Source: MGIIb-P sp963934015 | Lineage (GTDB): Archaea > Thermoplasmatota > Poseidoniia > Poseidoniales > Thalassarchaeaceae | Direction: 5' to 3' | DNA: 64,000 bases | NCBI GenBank assembly: GCA_963934015.1 | Contig: CAWVWT010000001.1 | Coordinates: forward strand, 124,001 to 188,000 | Shown here: positions 12,392 through 22,400 of the stretch, one piece after another | Numbering within the stretch: the stretch's first letter is position 1 | Layout: the number at the start of each line of letters is the position of its first letter | Position numbers and translations under genes: made by a program | The notes under the pieces: model-generated | What the model was told of the DNA's origin: nothing | The model's input: only the letters and a program-made list of their open reading frames with translations | Databases searched by the model: none

Positions 12392-14985
12392 GCACTCGCC
12401 TCCGTCGCATTACTTCGCTTCAGATATACCCATGAAAATACCACGAGCATGATGAAGATCACCACTGACCAAGCAGCAGCCACACCATAGGCACCATCTC
12501 GGAATGCAACATCATAGACGTATGTAATCAGAATATCTGTTTCACCGGGTTCTCCAAATCGCAGGTTGGGTCCACCATCAGTCATCAAGTAGATGACATT
12601 GAACATATTGAATGTCCAAATGAATCCGAGAAGACTCAATGGGACCAGGGCACTCTTCAAATTAGGTAGTGTGAGGTGTCTAAATTGATACCAAGAACTG
12701 ACACCATCAACCTCTGCCGCCTCATACATTTCGCTGGGTAGGGCTTGAATTGCACCACTCAATGACATCATCATGAATGGGACACCCAGCCAGATATTGA
12801 CGAGGATAACGAGGGTTTTCGCCCCAGTGGGATCCGCCAGCATCTCAAAGTCCGTACCCAATACTGAATCGATGAGACCTTCCGGTTGTAGCATTCCTTT
12901 CCAGACGAGGACCGAAATGTATGATGGAATCGCCCACGGGAGTAGTAGAGCAGTCCGGTATGCGGTTCGCCCCTTAACGTGAGGGTTGTCTAGAACCAGA
13001 GCCAAACCAAGGCCGAGGCCGACATGTGCAACCACATTGGCAACAGTCCAAATCAATGTGAACAAGGTCACCCGTAGGAATCCAGCCGATGTGAGAACTG
13101 TGATGAAATTCTCCAATCCAACCCAAGTATTGTCGCCCAGATGACTTTGATCTGCGTTGGTAAATGATAACCAAATACCATAGATTACGGGATAGAATGT
13201 CAGTACAGCTAGAGCGATTAATGCCGGAGCGATGTAAGCGTGTGCAAGTTTACCTCGATGCTTTCCTGCCTTTGCATCACGCCATCTCAGAATGGCTAGT
13301 AAGGCAACCAAAGAGGCGACAATAGAACCGATGGCAAACAGGATTGGGCTTGTATCTGGAGAGGGCGGGAGAATGTCACCGACTGATGTAGAGGCATTCA
13401 TTGAGATGTGAAGAAATGGTTCTGCATTCCCCCCGTAGTCTACGAATACCTCAATGTGGTGAGTTCTGTCTGGAATCATTCCAGTAAGTCCACATGTCCA
13501 ATTTACAGCTGATTGAGGCACAATGGCAACATCATTCACCCGCAGGAGTTCAACCCCTTCAGATGTACAAGAATCATAACCCATACCGACTGTACCATTT
13601 CCATTGACCAACAATTCTGAATGGGATAAATTGTCAACATAAATATGGTAAGAAATTGCCAGCGAATCGGCTGGAACTGTGATGTCGATTGTTCTGTATC
13701 CAGGTGAGAGGGGGAACGGTTCCGAGGTCGAGTGTGAAGAGAGGATATTGTCCATCTCAGCATCAGCCCCACCTAGGGCATCCTGAGAACTTGCACTTCC
13801 ACCATGGACTTGCTCAAAGGCGGTTCCAAGTGGACCGTAAACAATCGACATGGCACGTGTGGTAGGAGCCGGTGTTGCGAGTTCTGCTTGTGCGAGGAAT
13901 CCAGATAGCACGGAATCAGCCTGGACTTCGGGGTCTGCCGCAGTCTCAATTGCAGTAGGCATTGTCATCGTATCGAGTGCAAACGTCTTCTGCACAGAAG
14001 GTGATGAAAGATGCAGAGCAAGGTGGGTCGAGGATATTTTCTGCTCACTTTGTTTGGAAACAGACCACCCTTTGTAGGTGACAAGGGGCGATGCTCGCAA
14101 TCCTGTTTCCTCAATAAGAGGGAGTAGTGTTTGCCCTACGTCGAGACGACCCGCCTCATATGTGGCCCAATTCCAAGGACCGTCAACAATCATGGCCGCT
14201 TCAGATTGGATAAATTGAGATTCCATGGTCTCACCAACAGTACCTGTACGTACAACCTCATGCTCTTGCTCAAGGGAAAGATACCAATCCAATGCTTCCG
14301 CACTCCCGTTTGAGTCAAGTGTTGGATTACCTTCCTCATCGAACAGACTGCCGCCAAATCCATTTTGGAAAGGGAACCACCAGTAAGCAACCTTGACTGG
14401 GATTGCCAAACCATACACATCACCTTGTGTGAGGTTTTCAGCAGCCCGAAGCATGTCCACTTGAGTCCAAGTCTCGTCAGGGTATGCAATGCCCTCAGCA
14501 TCAAACAGTGCGCGATTGTAAAGTAATGATAGGCAATCTTGGCTGGCTGGAATACCATACAATGCGTCCCCATATCGCATTGCCTGCAATGCTTTGTTGT
14601 CATAGATGGCTCGTTCAGCAGGAGTAAGGTGGGGGCGAAGATCCTCTAGCAAGGGATATCCATCTACGCGGACTTCACCGATTTCGCCCAATTGGTCACT
14701 GGAGAGGCGAACAAGGTCTGGTGCCTCCCCACCCTGCGCTGCGGTGAGATAAAGTTGATCGATGTCTCCAAATGGAACTCCCGTAACTTCGATTTCCACA
14801 TGTGGATTTGCTGCTTCAAATACATCAATTGCATCGAGGAAGGTGGCTTCTTCCTGACTTTCAGCCGCAAAGGAATGCCAAACTTCCAGTGAAATTTCAG
14901 AATCGTCAGCGGCAGCGACGAATGTTGTTGGTAATAGGAGAAGGAGAGCGAGTAATAGAGGAAAACTTCGCCTCTCCATTGACAT
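12388..14985 (-). CDS. Sugar-binding protein fused to ABC permease (MalE-MalF fusion)
   Basis: One uninterrupted frame of 865 residues joins two subunits that are normally separate. Residues 1-25 are a signal peptide; about 28-400 are a CUT1 solute-binding protein (EVWHSFAAESQEEATF near the start; the sugar-site-like GPWNWATYE near 250). About 420-545 are an unassigned beta-rich spacer. A membrane helix lies at about 555-578, and about 590-860 are a MalF-like permease with the EAA loop YEAAEVDGVSSWYQFRHLTL. The binding domain would be tethered outside and the permease embedded, so a transporter would carry a fixed receptor. ATG 14979 is an alternative start; neither has a strong SD. It lies 25 bases after the HAD gene and overlaps malG by 4 bases. 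Confidence 0.88.
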   Translation of the reverse strand: MSMERRSFPLLLALLLLLPTTFVAAADDSEISLEVWHSFAAESQEEATFLDAIDVFEAANPHVEIEVTGVPFGDIDQLYLTAAQGGEAPDLVRLSSDQLGEIGEVRVDGYPLLEDLRPHLTPAERAIYDNKALQAMRYGDALYGIPASQDCLSLLYNRALFDAEGIAYPDETWTQVDMLRAAENLTQGDVYGLAIPVKVAYWWFPFQNGFGGSLFDEEGNPTLDSNGSAEALDWYLSLEQEHEVVRTGTVGETMESQFIQSEAAMIVDGPWNWATYEAGRLDVGQTLLPLIEETGLRASPLVTYKGWSVSKQSEQKISSTHLALHLSSPSVQKTFALDTMTMPTAIETAADPEVQADSVLSGFLAQAELATPAPTTRAMSIVYGPLGTAFEQVHGGSASSQDALGGADAEMDNILSSHSTSEPFPLSPGYRTIDITVPADSLAISYHIYVDNLSHSELLVNGNGTVGMGYDSCTSEGVELLRVNDVAIVPQSAVNWTCGLTGMIPDRTHHIEVFVDYGGNAEPFLHISMNASTSVGDILPPSPDTSPILFAIGSIVASLVALLAILRWRDAKAGKHRGKLAHAYIAPALIALAVLTFYPVIYGIWLSFTNADQSHLGDNTWVGLENFITVLTSAGFLRVTLFTLIWTVANVVAHVGLGLGLALVLDNPHVKGRTAYRTALLLPWAIPSYISVLVWKGMLQPEGLIDSVLGTDFEMLADPTGAKTLVILVNIWLGVPFMMMSLSGAIQALPSEMYEAAEVDGVSSWYQFRHLTLPNLKSALVPLSLLGFIWTFNMFNVIYLMTDGGPNLRFGEPGETDILITYVYDVAFRDGAYGVAAAWSVVIFIMLVVFSWVYLKRSNATEASA

Positions 14986-15010
14986 CTGACGCGACCATCT
15001 CGCCTTTCAC

Positions 15011-15697
15011 TCATTCCCCGCCTACGGCGGGGAATGGCTCACCTTCGAAGATATGCGGCCAAAGCAGCCGGCAATCCTTTTCCTGAACGTGTACGACACC
15101 TGCTTGAGCAAATCCATCGATGGCAATTTGTTTCTGTCCATTAAATCCAATAAAACCTGAACCTGGAATTCTCATACTCAAATCGGTATGGTTGTCGCCG
15201 ATACTCACGATCTCAGCGGCGTCCAAGTTGTGAATTCTTGCCATTTTAGCGACCATTTCTTCCTTGTGATGGGCTGGAACTCTAACCTCACCATCATCCA
15301 ACAAAAATCCATCATCATCATACTGAAACCCATTGGCGATCCAATCATCAACTTTGAGGATCTTCGCAATCGAACCAATGAGAAGGTCGACACCAGCGCT
15401 AACAATGGCAACAAGAATACCACGTGACTGTAACGCTTCGACGAGTTCCCGCGCTCCAGTCATCAACTTAACGCCCTGATAACAGCGCATCAATTCATCT
15501 CGATGGATTTGAGGTTGCACACTCTTCCACAGGCCGATATCATCAGCCATGAATTCGGCGTCACTCACCTCTCCTCGAAGGAAGCGATCAAGCATTTCCC
15601 CACTATTCGTACCGAAATGCTCGTGAATAATTCGCCATGAGGAGATGGTATCGATCAACACACCATCACAGTCGAAACAAACAGCCTTGATTGACAT
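15011..15697 (-). CDS. HAD-superfamily phosphatase (phosphoserine phosphatase-like, subfamily IB)
   Basis: Cytosolic phosphohydrolase of 228 residues. HAD motif I is FDCDGVLID (nucleophile and acid Asp), motif II is the Ser in IVSAGVD, motif III is the Lys in HHKEE, and motif IV is GDNHTD. A helical cap between motifs I and II fits the SerB-like group. I chose ATG 15697 (MSIKAVCFDCDG); the frame runs 41 codons further but there it crosses GC-rich hairpins and has no domain sequence. It heads the sugar-import operon, so a sugar phosphate is as plausible a substrate as phosphoserine. Its last codons form a perfect 11-bp hairpin (15012-15036). No TATA-like box was evident upstream. Confidence 0.8.
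   Translation of the reverse strand: MSIKAVCFDCDGVLIDTISSWRIIHEHFGTNSGEMLDRFLRGEVSDAEFMADDIGLWKSVQPQIHRDELMRCYQGVKLMTGARELVEALQSRGILVAIVSAGVDLLIGSIAKILKVDDWIANGFQYDDDGFLLDDGEVRVPAHHKEEMVAKMARIHNLDAAEIVSIGDNHTDLSMRIPGSGFIGFNGQKQIAIDGFAQAGVVHVQEKDCRLLWPHIFEGEPFPAVGGE
15012..15036 (-). other. Perfect intercistronic hairpin at the HAD gene stop
   Basis: An 11-bp perfect stem (15012-15022 with 15026-15036) with a three-base loop spans the last codons and stop of the HAD gene, 27 bases before the transporter start. No T-tract follows on the minus strand, so partial attenuation or RNA processing between the first gene and the transporter genes is more likely than full termination. The function is inferred. 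Confidence 0.5.
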
Positions 15698-15755
15698 AGG
15701 AACACCGTATGTACCGACGAAAGGGTACCCGGTCAAGAAGGAATGGGAGCAAGGA

Positions 15756-15781
15756 CCCCACTCCGCCGAAGCGGAGTGGGG
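15756..15781 (-). terminator. GC-rich hairpin downstream of the giant surface-protein gene
   Basis: A perfect 11-bp stem (15756-15766 with 15771-15781) with loop CGAA lies about 80 bases past the stop of the giant gene and before the HAD gene. A pyrimidine-rich but not T-only stretch follows on the minus strand. It is probably part of the termination or 3'-end region separating the two transcripts. Confidence 0.5.
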
Positions 15782-15789
15782 GCTCAGAG

Positions 15790-15840
15790 GGGGCACCCGA
15801 AGGGCGCCCCACACTGCCACCGTTCGGGTGGCCCCTGTGG
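15790..15840 (-). terminator. Two further tandem hairpins after the giant gene
   Basis: Hairpin one is 15790-15810 (GGGGC with GCCCC and an inner CCC/GGG). Hairpin two is 15809-15840 (CCACA/TGTGG outer and GCCACC/GGTGGC inner stem, loop GTTCG). They share two bases, so they may be alternative structures. With the 15756 hairpin they form a three-stem 3' region just past the giant gene's stop. Confidence 0.45.
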
Positions 15841-15857
15841 TTATCTCTCAATTGTAC

Positions 15858-16433
15858 TCAGAACACTGCCTTCAAACTTGGCGGGTTGTACTGCGCTGCG
15901 AATGTCATCAAGATGACAGCGGTACCACCAGCTGGTGCGTACTGCAGTGTAACCTGTGCGTTCTCAATGGTCTCACCAGATGTTGGGTCAACCATGCGTA
16001 TTCGGATCTCGTCAGAGGCTCCAAATCCTGCGGAACAATCTACGTTACAATCGATGCTATCCTTGTAGGTCACCAACGCTGAGCTGCTGCTCGGAGCGAA
16101 TCCGTACACGCCATCAGGGTTGGCCAAACTGGTACGCTCACTGTGAACTGTACCTGCTTCATCAGTCCATTGAACAACAACATACACTGCCTGAGTGGCA
16201 AGTTCATTGTCGTGAGTTTGGACGTTGATGTTCCAATACAAGTTACCCTGTGGATCATCAATCACTGCTTCAGGACCAAAGGTCAAACGAGGAGTTGCCT
16301 TTCCGCCTGCATCTGAGGCTAGGCTGTTTGCCCAGACATAGATTACACCGGACAGGACCACAGTGATTGCAACGAGTAGAATCGTTGCAATCACTGGGCT
16401 AACTGCCGCATCATCGTCGGAGAGGGACTCCAT
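15858..16433 (-). other. Pilin-like module within the giant gene, possible internal start
   Basis: Residues 4411-4601 of the giant protein read exactly like a stand-alone archaeal pilin. An in-frame ATG (16433) is followed by ESLSDDDAAVSPVIATILL, a class III signal and hydrophobic helix, then a 140-residue beta-rich head ending in PPSLKAVF. AGAGGAA lies about 5 bases before this ATG and could act as an SD. It may be a domain of the fusion, a separately translated 191-residue pilin, or both. Confidence 0.55.
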
Positions 16434-19400
16434 GAGTTCCTCTTCGTCTTCCTCTCGGCGGGAGCCCATGAGGAGAGCGCCAACAAAGGCGCCCACCAGA
16501 CTCACTGCCATGAGGCCCGGGGCGAAGCTAGCAACCGAGGTTGCTGGGCGAAGACGTACCATCTGTGGTAGTTCCTGTGCCGTGTCGTCCGTGGTCATGT
16601 TGTTGTCCTCCCAGTTCTTCTCTTCAAGCACAGGTCGACGGATCGAGTTGTCGATGTAATCATCTGTGTGCGGGTTAATCGTTCGCACTTCGATGAAGGC
16701 TCGTACCTGCTCAGATGGGTTGTTCAGAGTCACGTATCCGTTGATTACTGTCGTCTCGCCAATACCTGGCACTTCACCAGCGTCCCAGGACAGTGTTATC
16801 TGTTCCTGAATCAGTGTTGGGTTGTCGTCCACGTAGAAGCGAACCTGCACATCGTGTCCGTAGTTGTACAGACTTGGGTCATCACCAGTGTTGGTGATGA
16901 TCACGTCGACTGGCACGCGCGTACCTGGTAGCACTGCATCAATGGTGTAGAAGTCAAATCCAGGTCGCTCGTTGTCAGGTTGCCCTGCGTTCAAGTTACA
17001 GTCACCAGCTTCTTCACAGAATTGGTAATCTGGTTTTGCTTCCTCAACATTCGTTACCTTGATGTGAATCGTCTCACGGATACTGCGCTGCTCGTAAACA
17101 CCTGAGGGGCTCTGCGCGTAGTCGATGTGACTTGGCGCTGAAGCCGTATCGTGCATCCAAAGATAGACAGTACAGTATTCACCACTCGCAGGTCGCGCCT
17201 GGTGTACACCACCATCGGCGACACCGTCACCGTCTGCATCCTGCAAGAAGTCAATCTCGGTGGTTGGAGCATTGGTTGCTGCATCATCAATCAGGTCGAT
17301 TGAAATTGTGTCATCATCGTTGTCCACTGTAATCGAGAAGTAGTTCTCGTAAACACACAAGGATGTCTCTTCAACTGACCACATCAACTGGTCAACCGGG
17401 TGATCGTTGTCAGCCATAAGGCGACTTAGATCCCAAGTCAAGTTGCTGGCGTCCTCATCGTCTTCCGTGACTTCCCACATCCAATCTAGTTCCATGTTGC
17501 CGTTAGCAACTTCAACGAATTGGTTGTTGTTAGCATCGAAGTCCAAGATTTGAGGCTGGTCGTTGACCGGGTTCACAATGAAGTTCACCGTTACATCCGA
17601 TGCTTCCGCGTTAGCGTTTGCATTGTCTGTTAGACTGAGCACGATGTCACAGTCGCCACCGGCCTCGTTCAAGGTGTTTTCAGCAATCGTGAGTACGTTC
17701 GACCCAATGTCTGAAGCGAATGGCACACAAGTGCCCTCATCCTCAGTCCATGTGTAGATCTGTGGTACCGACTCTGTGTTCCAATCCGTCTGTGACTGCT
17801 CGTTCGCCATATCGACGACGTACGAGCGAGTTGCGTTGGACGTGTCACCAAGTTCCTTGGTGATGAGACCGTTGAAGTTCTCATCGTGGACGTTCAGGTT
17901 ACCGTCACCGTCATCATAGAAGACTGGTTGACAGTCGAAGCGGTTCGTGTTACAGATCTCTGGTGCGTCGTTGACGTTCCAGATACCGACTTCCATCGTC
18001 TGCGTTGCGCTGAGACCGTCACTGTCTGTGACAGTCAGCTGCAGGCGGTGGCCTCCGAACTGATTCTCGAGTGTATCAACACCCAATGTCTGACCAGCCA
18101 AGCTGTAATCATACGGTGTTGGGTAACTGTGAGAGTTCGTCGAAGCGTCTGTCACAGACCACATCAGACCCGAGGATGCATCCTGATAGTCGCTGCCCTT
18201 GTCGGTTAGCGTAATCGTATGCGATCCTGAATCTTCATCGTATGATACATCTACCAAGTTCTCGATGATTGGCTTGGCACGCATGATATCGATTGTGATA
18301 TCCTGGTTCGTCGTCATCACCAGTGGTGCGACGGAGTCGTCCCAGTCCCAGTAGTCGCCTTCCGCGTTGCGGACCTTGACCATGATCTGGTATGCGTGTG
18401 GGTCACCTGGAGCGCTACCTGTGCCAACGTAACTTCGCAATAGCAGCAGGTGGTCATCCAGTGTACCGTCAGCGAGGTCGCCTCCAACGAGGTTGAAGTT
18501 ACCGAACTGACCGAAGGTCTGACCCGAGGTTGTTGTTGCATTGAATGGCTGTTCTGGGAACACGCCTGCAACTTGACCATCTTGGCCGAATGGGGAATCC
18601 CACTGTACCATTGCAATCCAGCGAACATCTTCAGTTGGGTTACCAAGGCAGTCCCATGGAACACGGAATTCACTCACTGGAGTGGTCGTGTACGGGTTGC
18701 CCATGAAGATACTCGAGGTGATTTGCGGGCAACTTGAGGTCACATCGACCCAGTTACCTGTTGGCATGACCTTGCGCAGACCCCAGTTGTTGAGATCTTC
18801 CATCCACAGCATGTAGTCTGCCTTGATTGGCAGAGTGTGCTGTGAGTGCCAGTTGTCGCCAGTTGACGAACCACCTGGAGCTGTGTCGAGGTAGAACAGA
18901 CCATCCGTTGTCACGAAGGTTGGACCCACGAGTGCAACGAACATGTAGTTCGAATCCCATGTCACGCGCATGTGCGCCTGTGTGGTTGCGTTCACAGCAA
19001 CTGCACCGGGCATCATGTCGTCGGCTTCGTTCAGCATGTTGGTACCGAGCCAATCCCAGAGGATACCATCAACGGTGATGGTTCGGCCAGGGCTGCTTCG
19101 CCACGATGGGCTGACATACTCGGCGCGACCACCAGGCACAGCAACTTGCTCGCCTGTAGCGTAGTTGGTAGCCATGGATAGGCTGCGGATGTACAATCCA
19201 ACATCAGTGGCTGGGTTGCCCATGTGTAGAACGGTCAAGTCCAGGAGGTTGCCCTCGTGAACAATTGCGTCTGCATCGACAGTCAACTTGCTTGGCATCC
19301 ACTGGCTAATCATGGAACCATTGTTGAGTACACCGTTACCGATACTGGTTACCGTTGAGAACGGACCTGCATTGATTTGTGTTGCAACGCCTCCACAGCT

Positions 19401-22400
19401 TCCCATGTTAGCTGCAATCCATGCTGGATCAGCTGAGTAACACGAGTAGGTGTCTTCCCACATGAGTGGGATTTCCATCAGACCATACAAGGGGTGATTG
19501 TAGTTGTGAATACCCGACATGTTCTCGATGGAGCCTGTAGCACCATTGATTGTCTTGAGGACTGTGTGTCCCTGAGCAAGACCGCCATTCCAACGGAAGT
19601 CGTCGTGGCCATCAGCAAGAACACCAACCGCAGCATTGACCGATAGTCCGGTCATGTCAAGGTCGTGGAATCCGCTCTCAGTCACAGCATTGAGACCTAC
19701 ACCGTAGGTTCCGTTGGCTACAACTGTTGCACCGTTCGTTGATACATCGACGTTTGTCACTTCAACAGCTGTTGCATCACCGAGGATGGTGGTGCCGCCT
19801 GCCATGTGCAGGTCACCGCCTTCCATAGCAAGACCAAGACCGTATCCAGTGACCATCACACCGTTCAGTGTGATGTCGTCGCCGCTACCCAAGATATCGA
19901 TACCAGTTGTCTGTAGGTTGTTACCTTGACAATCTGCGACATTCACTGAGCCAGTCATCGTCGTTACTGTCGAGCTGAAGTACGTGAAGTTGCCCGCATT
20001 CGTGAACTGATGCACGAAAGACGAACCGAGGTTCATCGTTCCGCTGTCCCAGCTCTCTGCTTGACCAGCATCAGATGTGGTCGTGTGTGGGGTGTTCGTA
20101 CTACCATATGCACGAGATGTCCAGCGTACCGAGTCACCAGTACAGATACTGGTTAGGTGTGCTGGGCTGTAGGTACTCTGCTGGATGTCCACGTTGTGGA
20201 TCCGACCTGCGCCGCCACCGAGACCGGTGTACACTGAGTTGTTGTCAGTAACCGTACATCCGTCGGAGTTGACTGCGTTCATCACGGTCGATACCACGTT
20301 GTTTGCCATGAATACTTCATCCAAGCCACAGGCGTCTAGGTAGATACCAATAGCACTGGTTGGCAAACGGCCGGCTGAGAAGCCGATCGTGTTGTCATTG
20401 ATGTAAACATCATTACCACTGGTAATACCACTAATTGCGATACCACCATCGGCATCCAGACAGGTATTACCCTCTATGGTTCCCGAACCTGCTAGCGCGT
20501 AGATACAAGCATGTGATGCATCTGAATCACCAGTAATATGGTTGTTCATGATGGCCCAATCTCGAGCACCGCGCATGTAGATTGGATTGTCAGAGGACAA
20601 CGTGTTATTCTCGAGGTTGAGCCCGAAGACCGTGTAGTCCTGAGTGTATACCGTATATCCGCTCAGACTCGACATGGTGTTGCCGCTGACGATTGGATCG
20701 TGCGAGTTAGCATTGAGGTAGAACCACATGCAGAGGTTTGCACAATCTTCCATGCTGTTGTCACTAACTACCAGGTTTCGCTGACCGTTACCACCGTAGT
20801 AGGTGTTGGTCGCGTAGTAGTTGCTAGGTACGAATACACCAACACCACAGTTAACCATCGTGTTACCCGAGATTACTACATCATCGTATCCAGCTGTCTG
20901 GATGCACATGTCATCGTAGTAAACCGAACTTGCACCGTTTGGAATGTTGGTTGCTGAGTCATAGTGGACCAACAGACTGTTGGTCACTTCTAAGTCACCG
21001 TTGTTCTGGTAGTAACCACTGCCAGTTCCAATCGCTTCCAAACCGAGCAAATTGCTGTTGTTGATGTGGAAGTTACCGTAATTGGAGGTTCCAGAGTATC
21101 CTACACGGAAGTGACCCTTCACAGCACCCTTGTCACACATTGAGATGATTGTTGTGTCGTCCATGTATACGTGACCCGTGTATGGGTATACTGTGTACAT
21201 CTGGACCTGACCATTGGAACATCCCGTTGTGAAGACAGTGGAACCATTCAGCGAGACTGAACCTGATCCGATGTCGAAGTAATTGAACGGCGTGTCCATC
21301 TGAATGATCATGTTAGACATGTCATTTTCAGAGTTGTAGTAACCAATCTCATGAACATTGTCAACCGTGCGGTCACTTCGATAGTTCAAACCAGTACAAG
21401 CGGCCTGCAAATCGTAACTTGTCGTCGAATAGCTGTAACACGTACGCGCGTCAATCGATGCGGTCAATGCGGTGTTAGCCGTATTTCCTGGTGCGTCGCT
21501 TAGCGAGATTGTGTTCATTGCATATCGTATGTCAATGACCGAGCCTGATGTGTAGGCAATGGTTGCAATTGTGACCAATTGGTAGCCTGCGAGGTTCGGT
21601 GATGTGATACCTGAACTGTCCTTCGACCATACGACGAAGGACATACCGATAATGTCACCATTGCTGTCAGTTCTACCAGAGTCAACTGCCATGTTGTCGG
21701 CATCCAGAATCTTAACTGGTGCATCGTCAACTCCGCTTCCATCAGCAGTGATTTGAATATCCAACGCACGTAGGCGAGTGAACTTCGACATGTCACTGGT
21801 CGTTACCTTGGATTCGGTGATATCACCTTCAAGGTAATCCATCCTTGCACTGCCACTCATGGCCACATCTTGCGCGTTACCAGTCATGGTTGTGTCAGAC
21901 ATCGACATCATACCTGAACCGTCGTGGGTAATACCCACGGCGTTATTGTTCAGATTCAATCCGTCAAAGCTCCAATCAGCATCGTTTGTAGCGAGGACCT
22001 TCAGACCACAGTAACCTGCGTTCTGGATGGTTCCACTCAAATCAAGATTCATCGACTTCGATAGAACAACACCGTCTTGCGACTGGTTGTCTAGGTCAAC
22101 GTTGCTTAGAACCAACTTCCCACCTGCTGCACTGCCCATGCGGACACCGTAGCGGCCATCATCAACAGTGATCTGGTCCATGGTAGCACCTACGCTACCT
22201 GAGACGAGAATACCCTCATTCACCGGGTTGGTGATGGTGATATCACTGAAGGCACCGGATGCGATGTCGCCACCGATATCAATACCAGTATCTGCACCGG
22301 TGATTTGGCCGTTACTGATATCTGCAGTACCGAAGTCACGACTGTAATCCTTACTCAATAGATCAGTAATCGTGCTGCCCGCGCGGACAGTGATGTCCAA

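Noticed and set aside
12388..14985. Binding-protein/permease join as two genes with a frameshift
   Set aside because: The frame is continuous through a plausible beta spacer and membrane helix, with no overlap or second start with SD at the junction.
15698..15820. N-terminal extension of the HAD phosphatase
   Set aside because: This stretch is made of GC-rich hairpins, and the HAD fold begins directly at ATG 15697.
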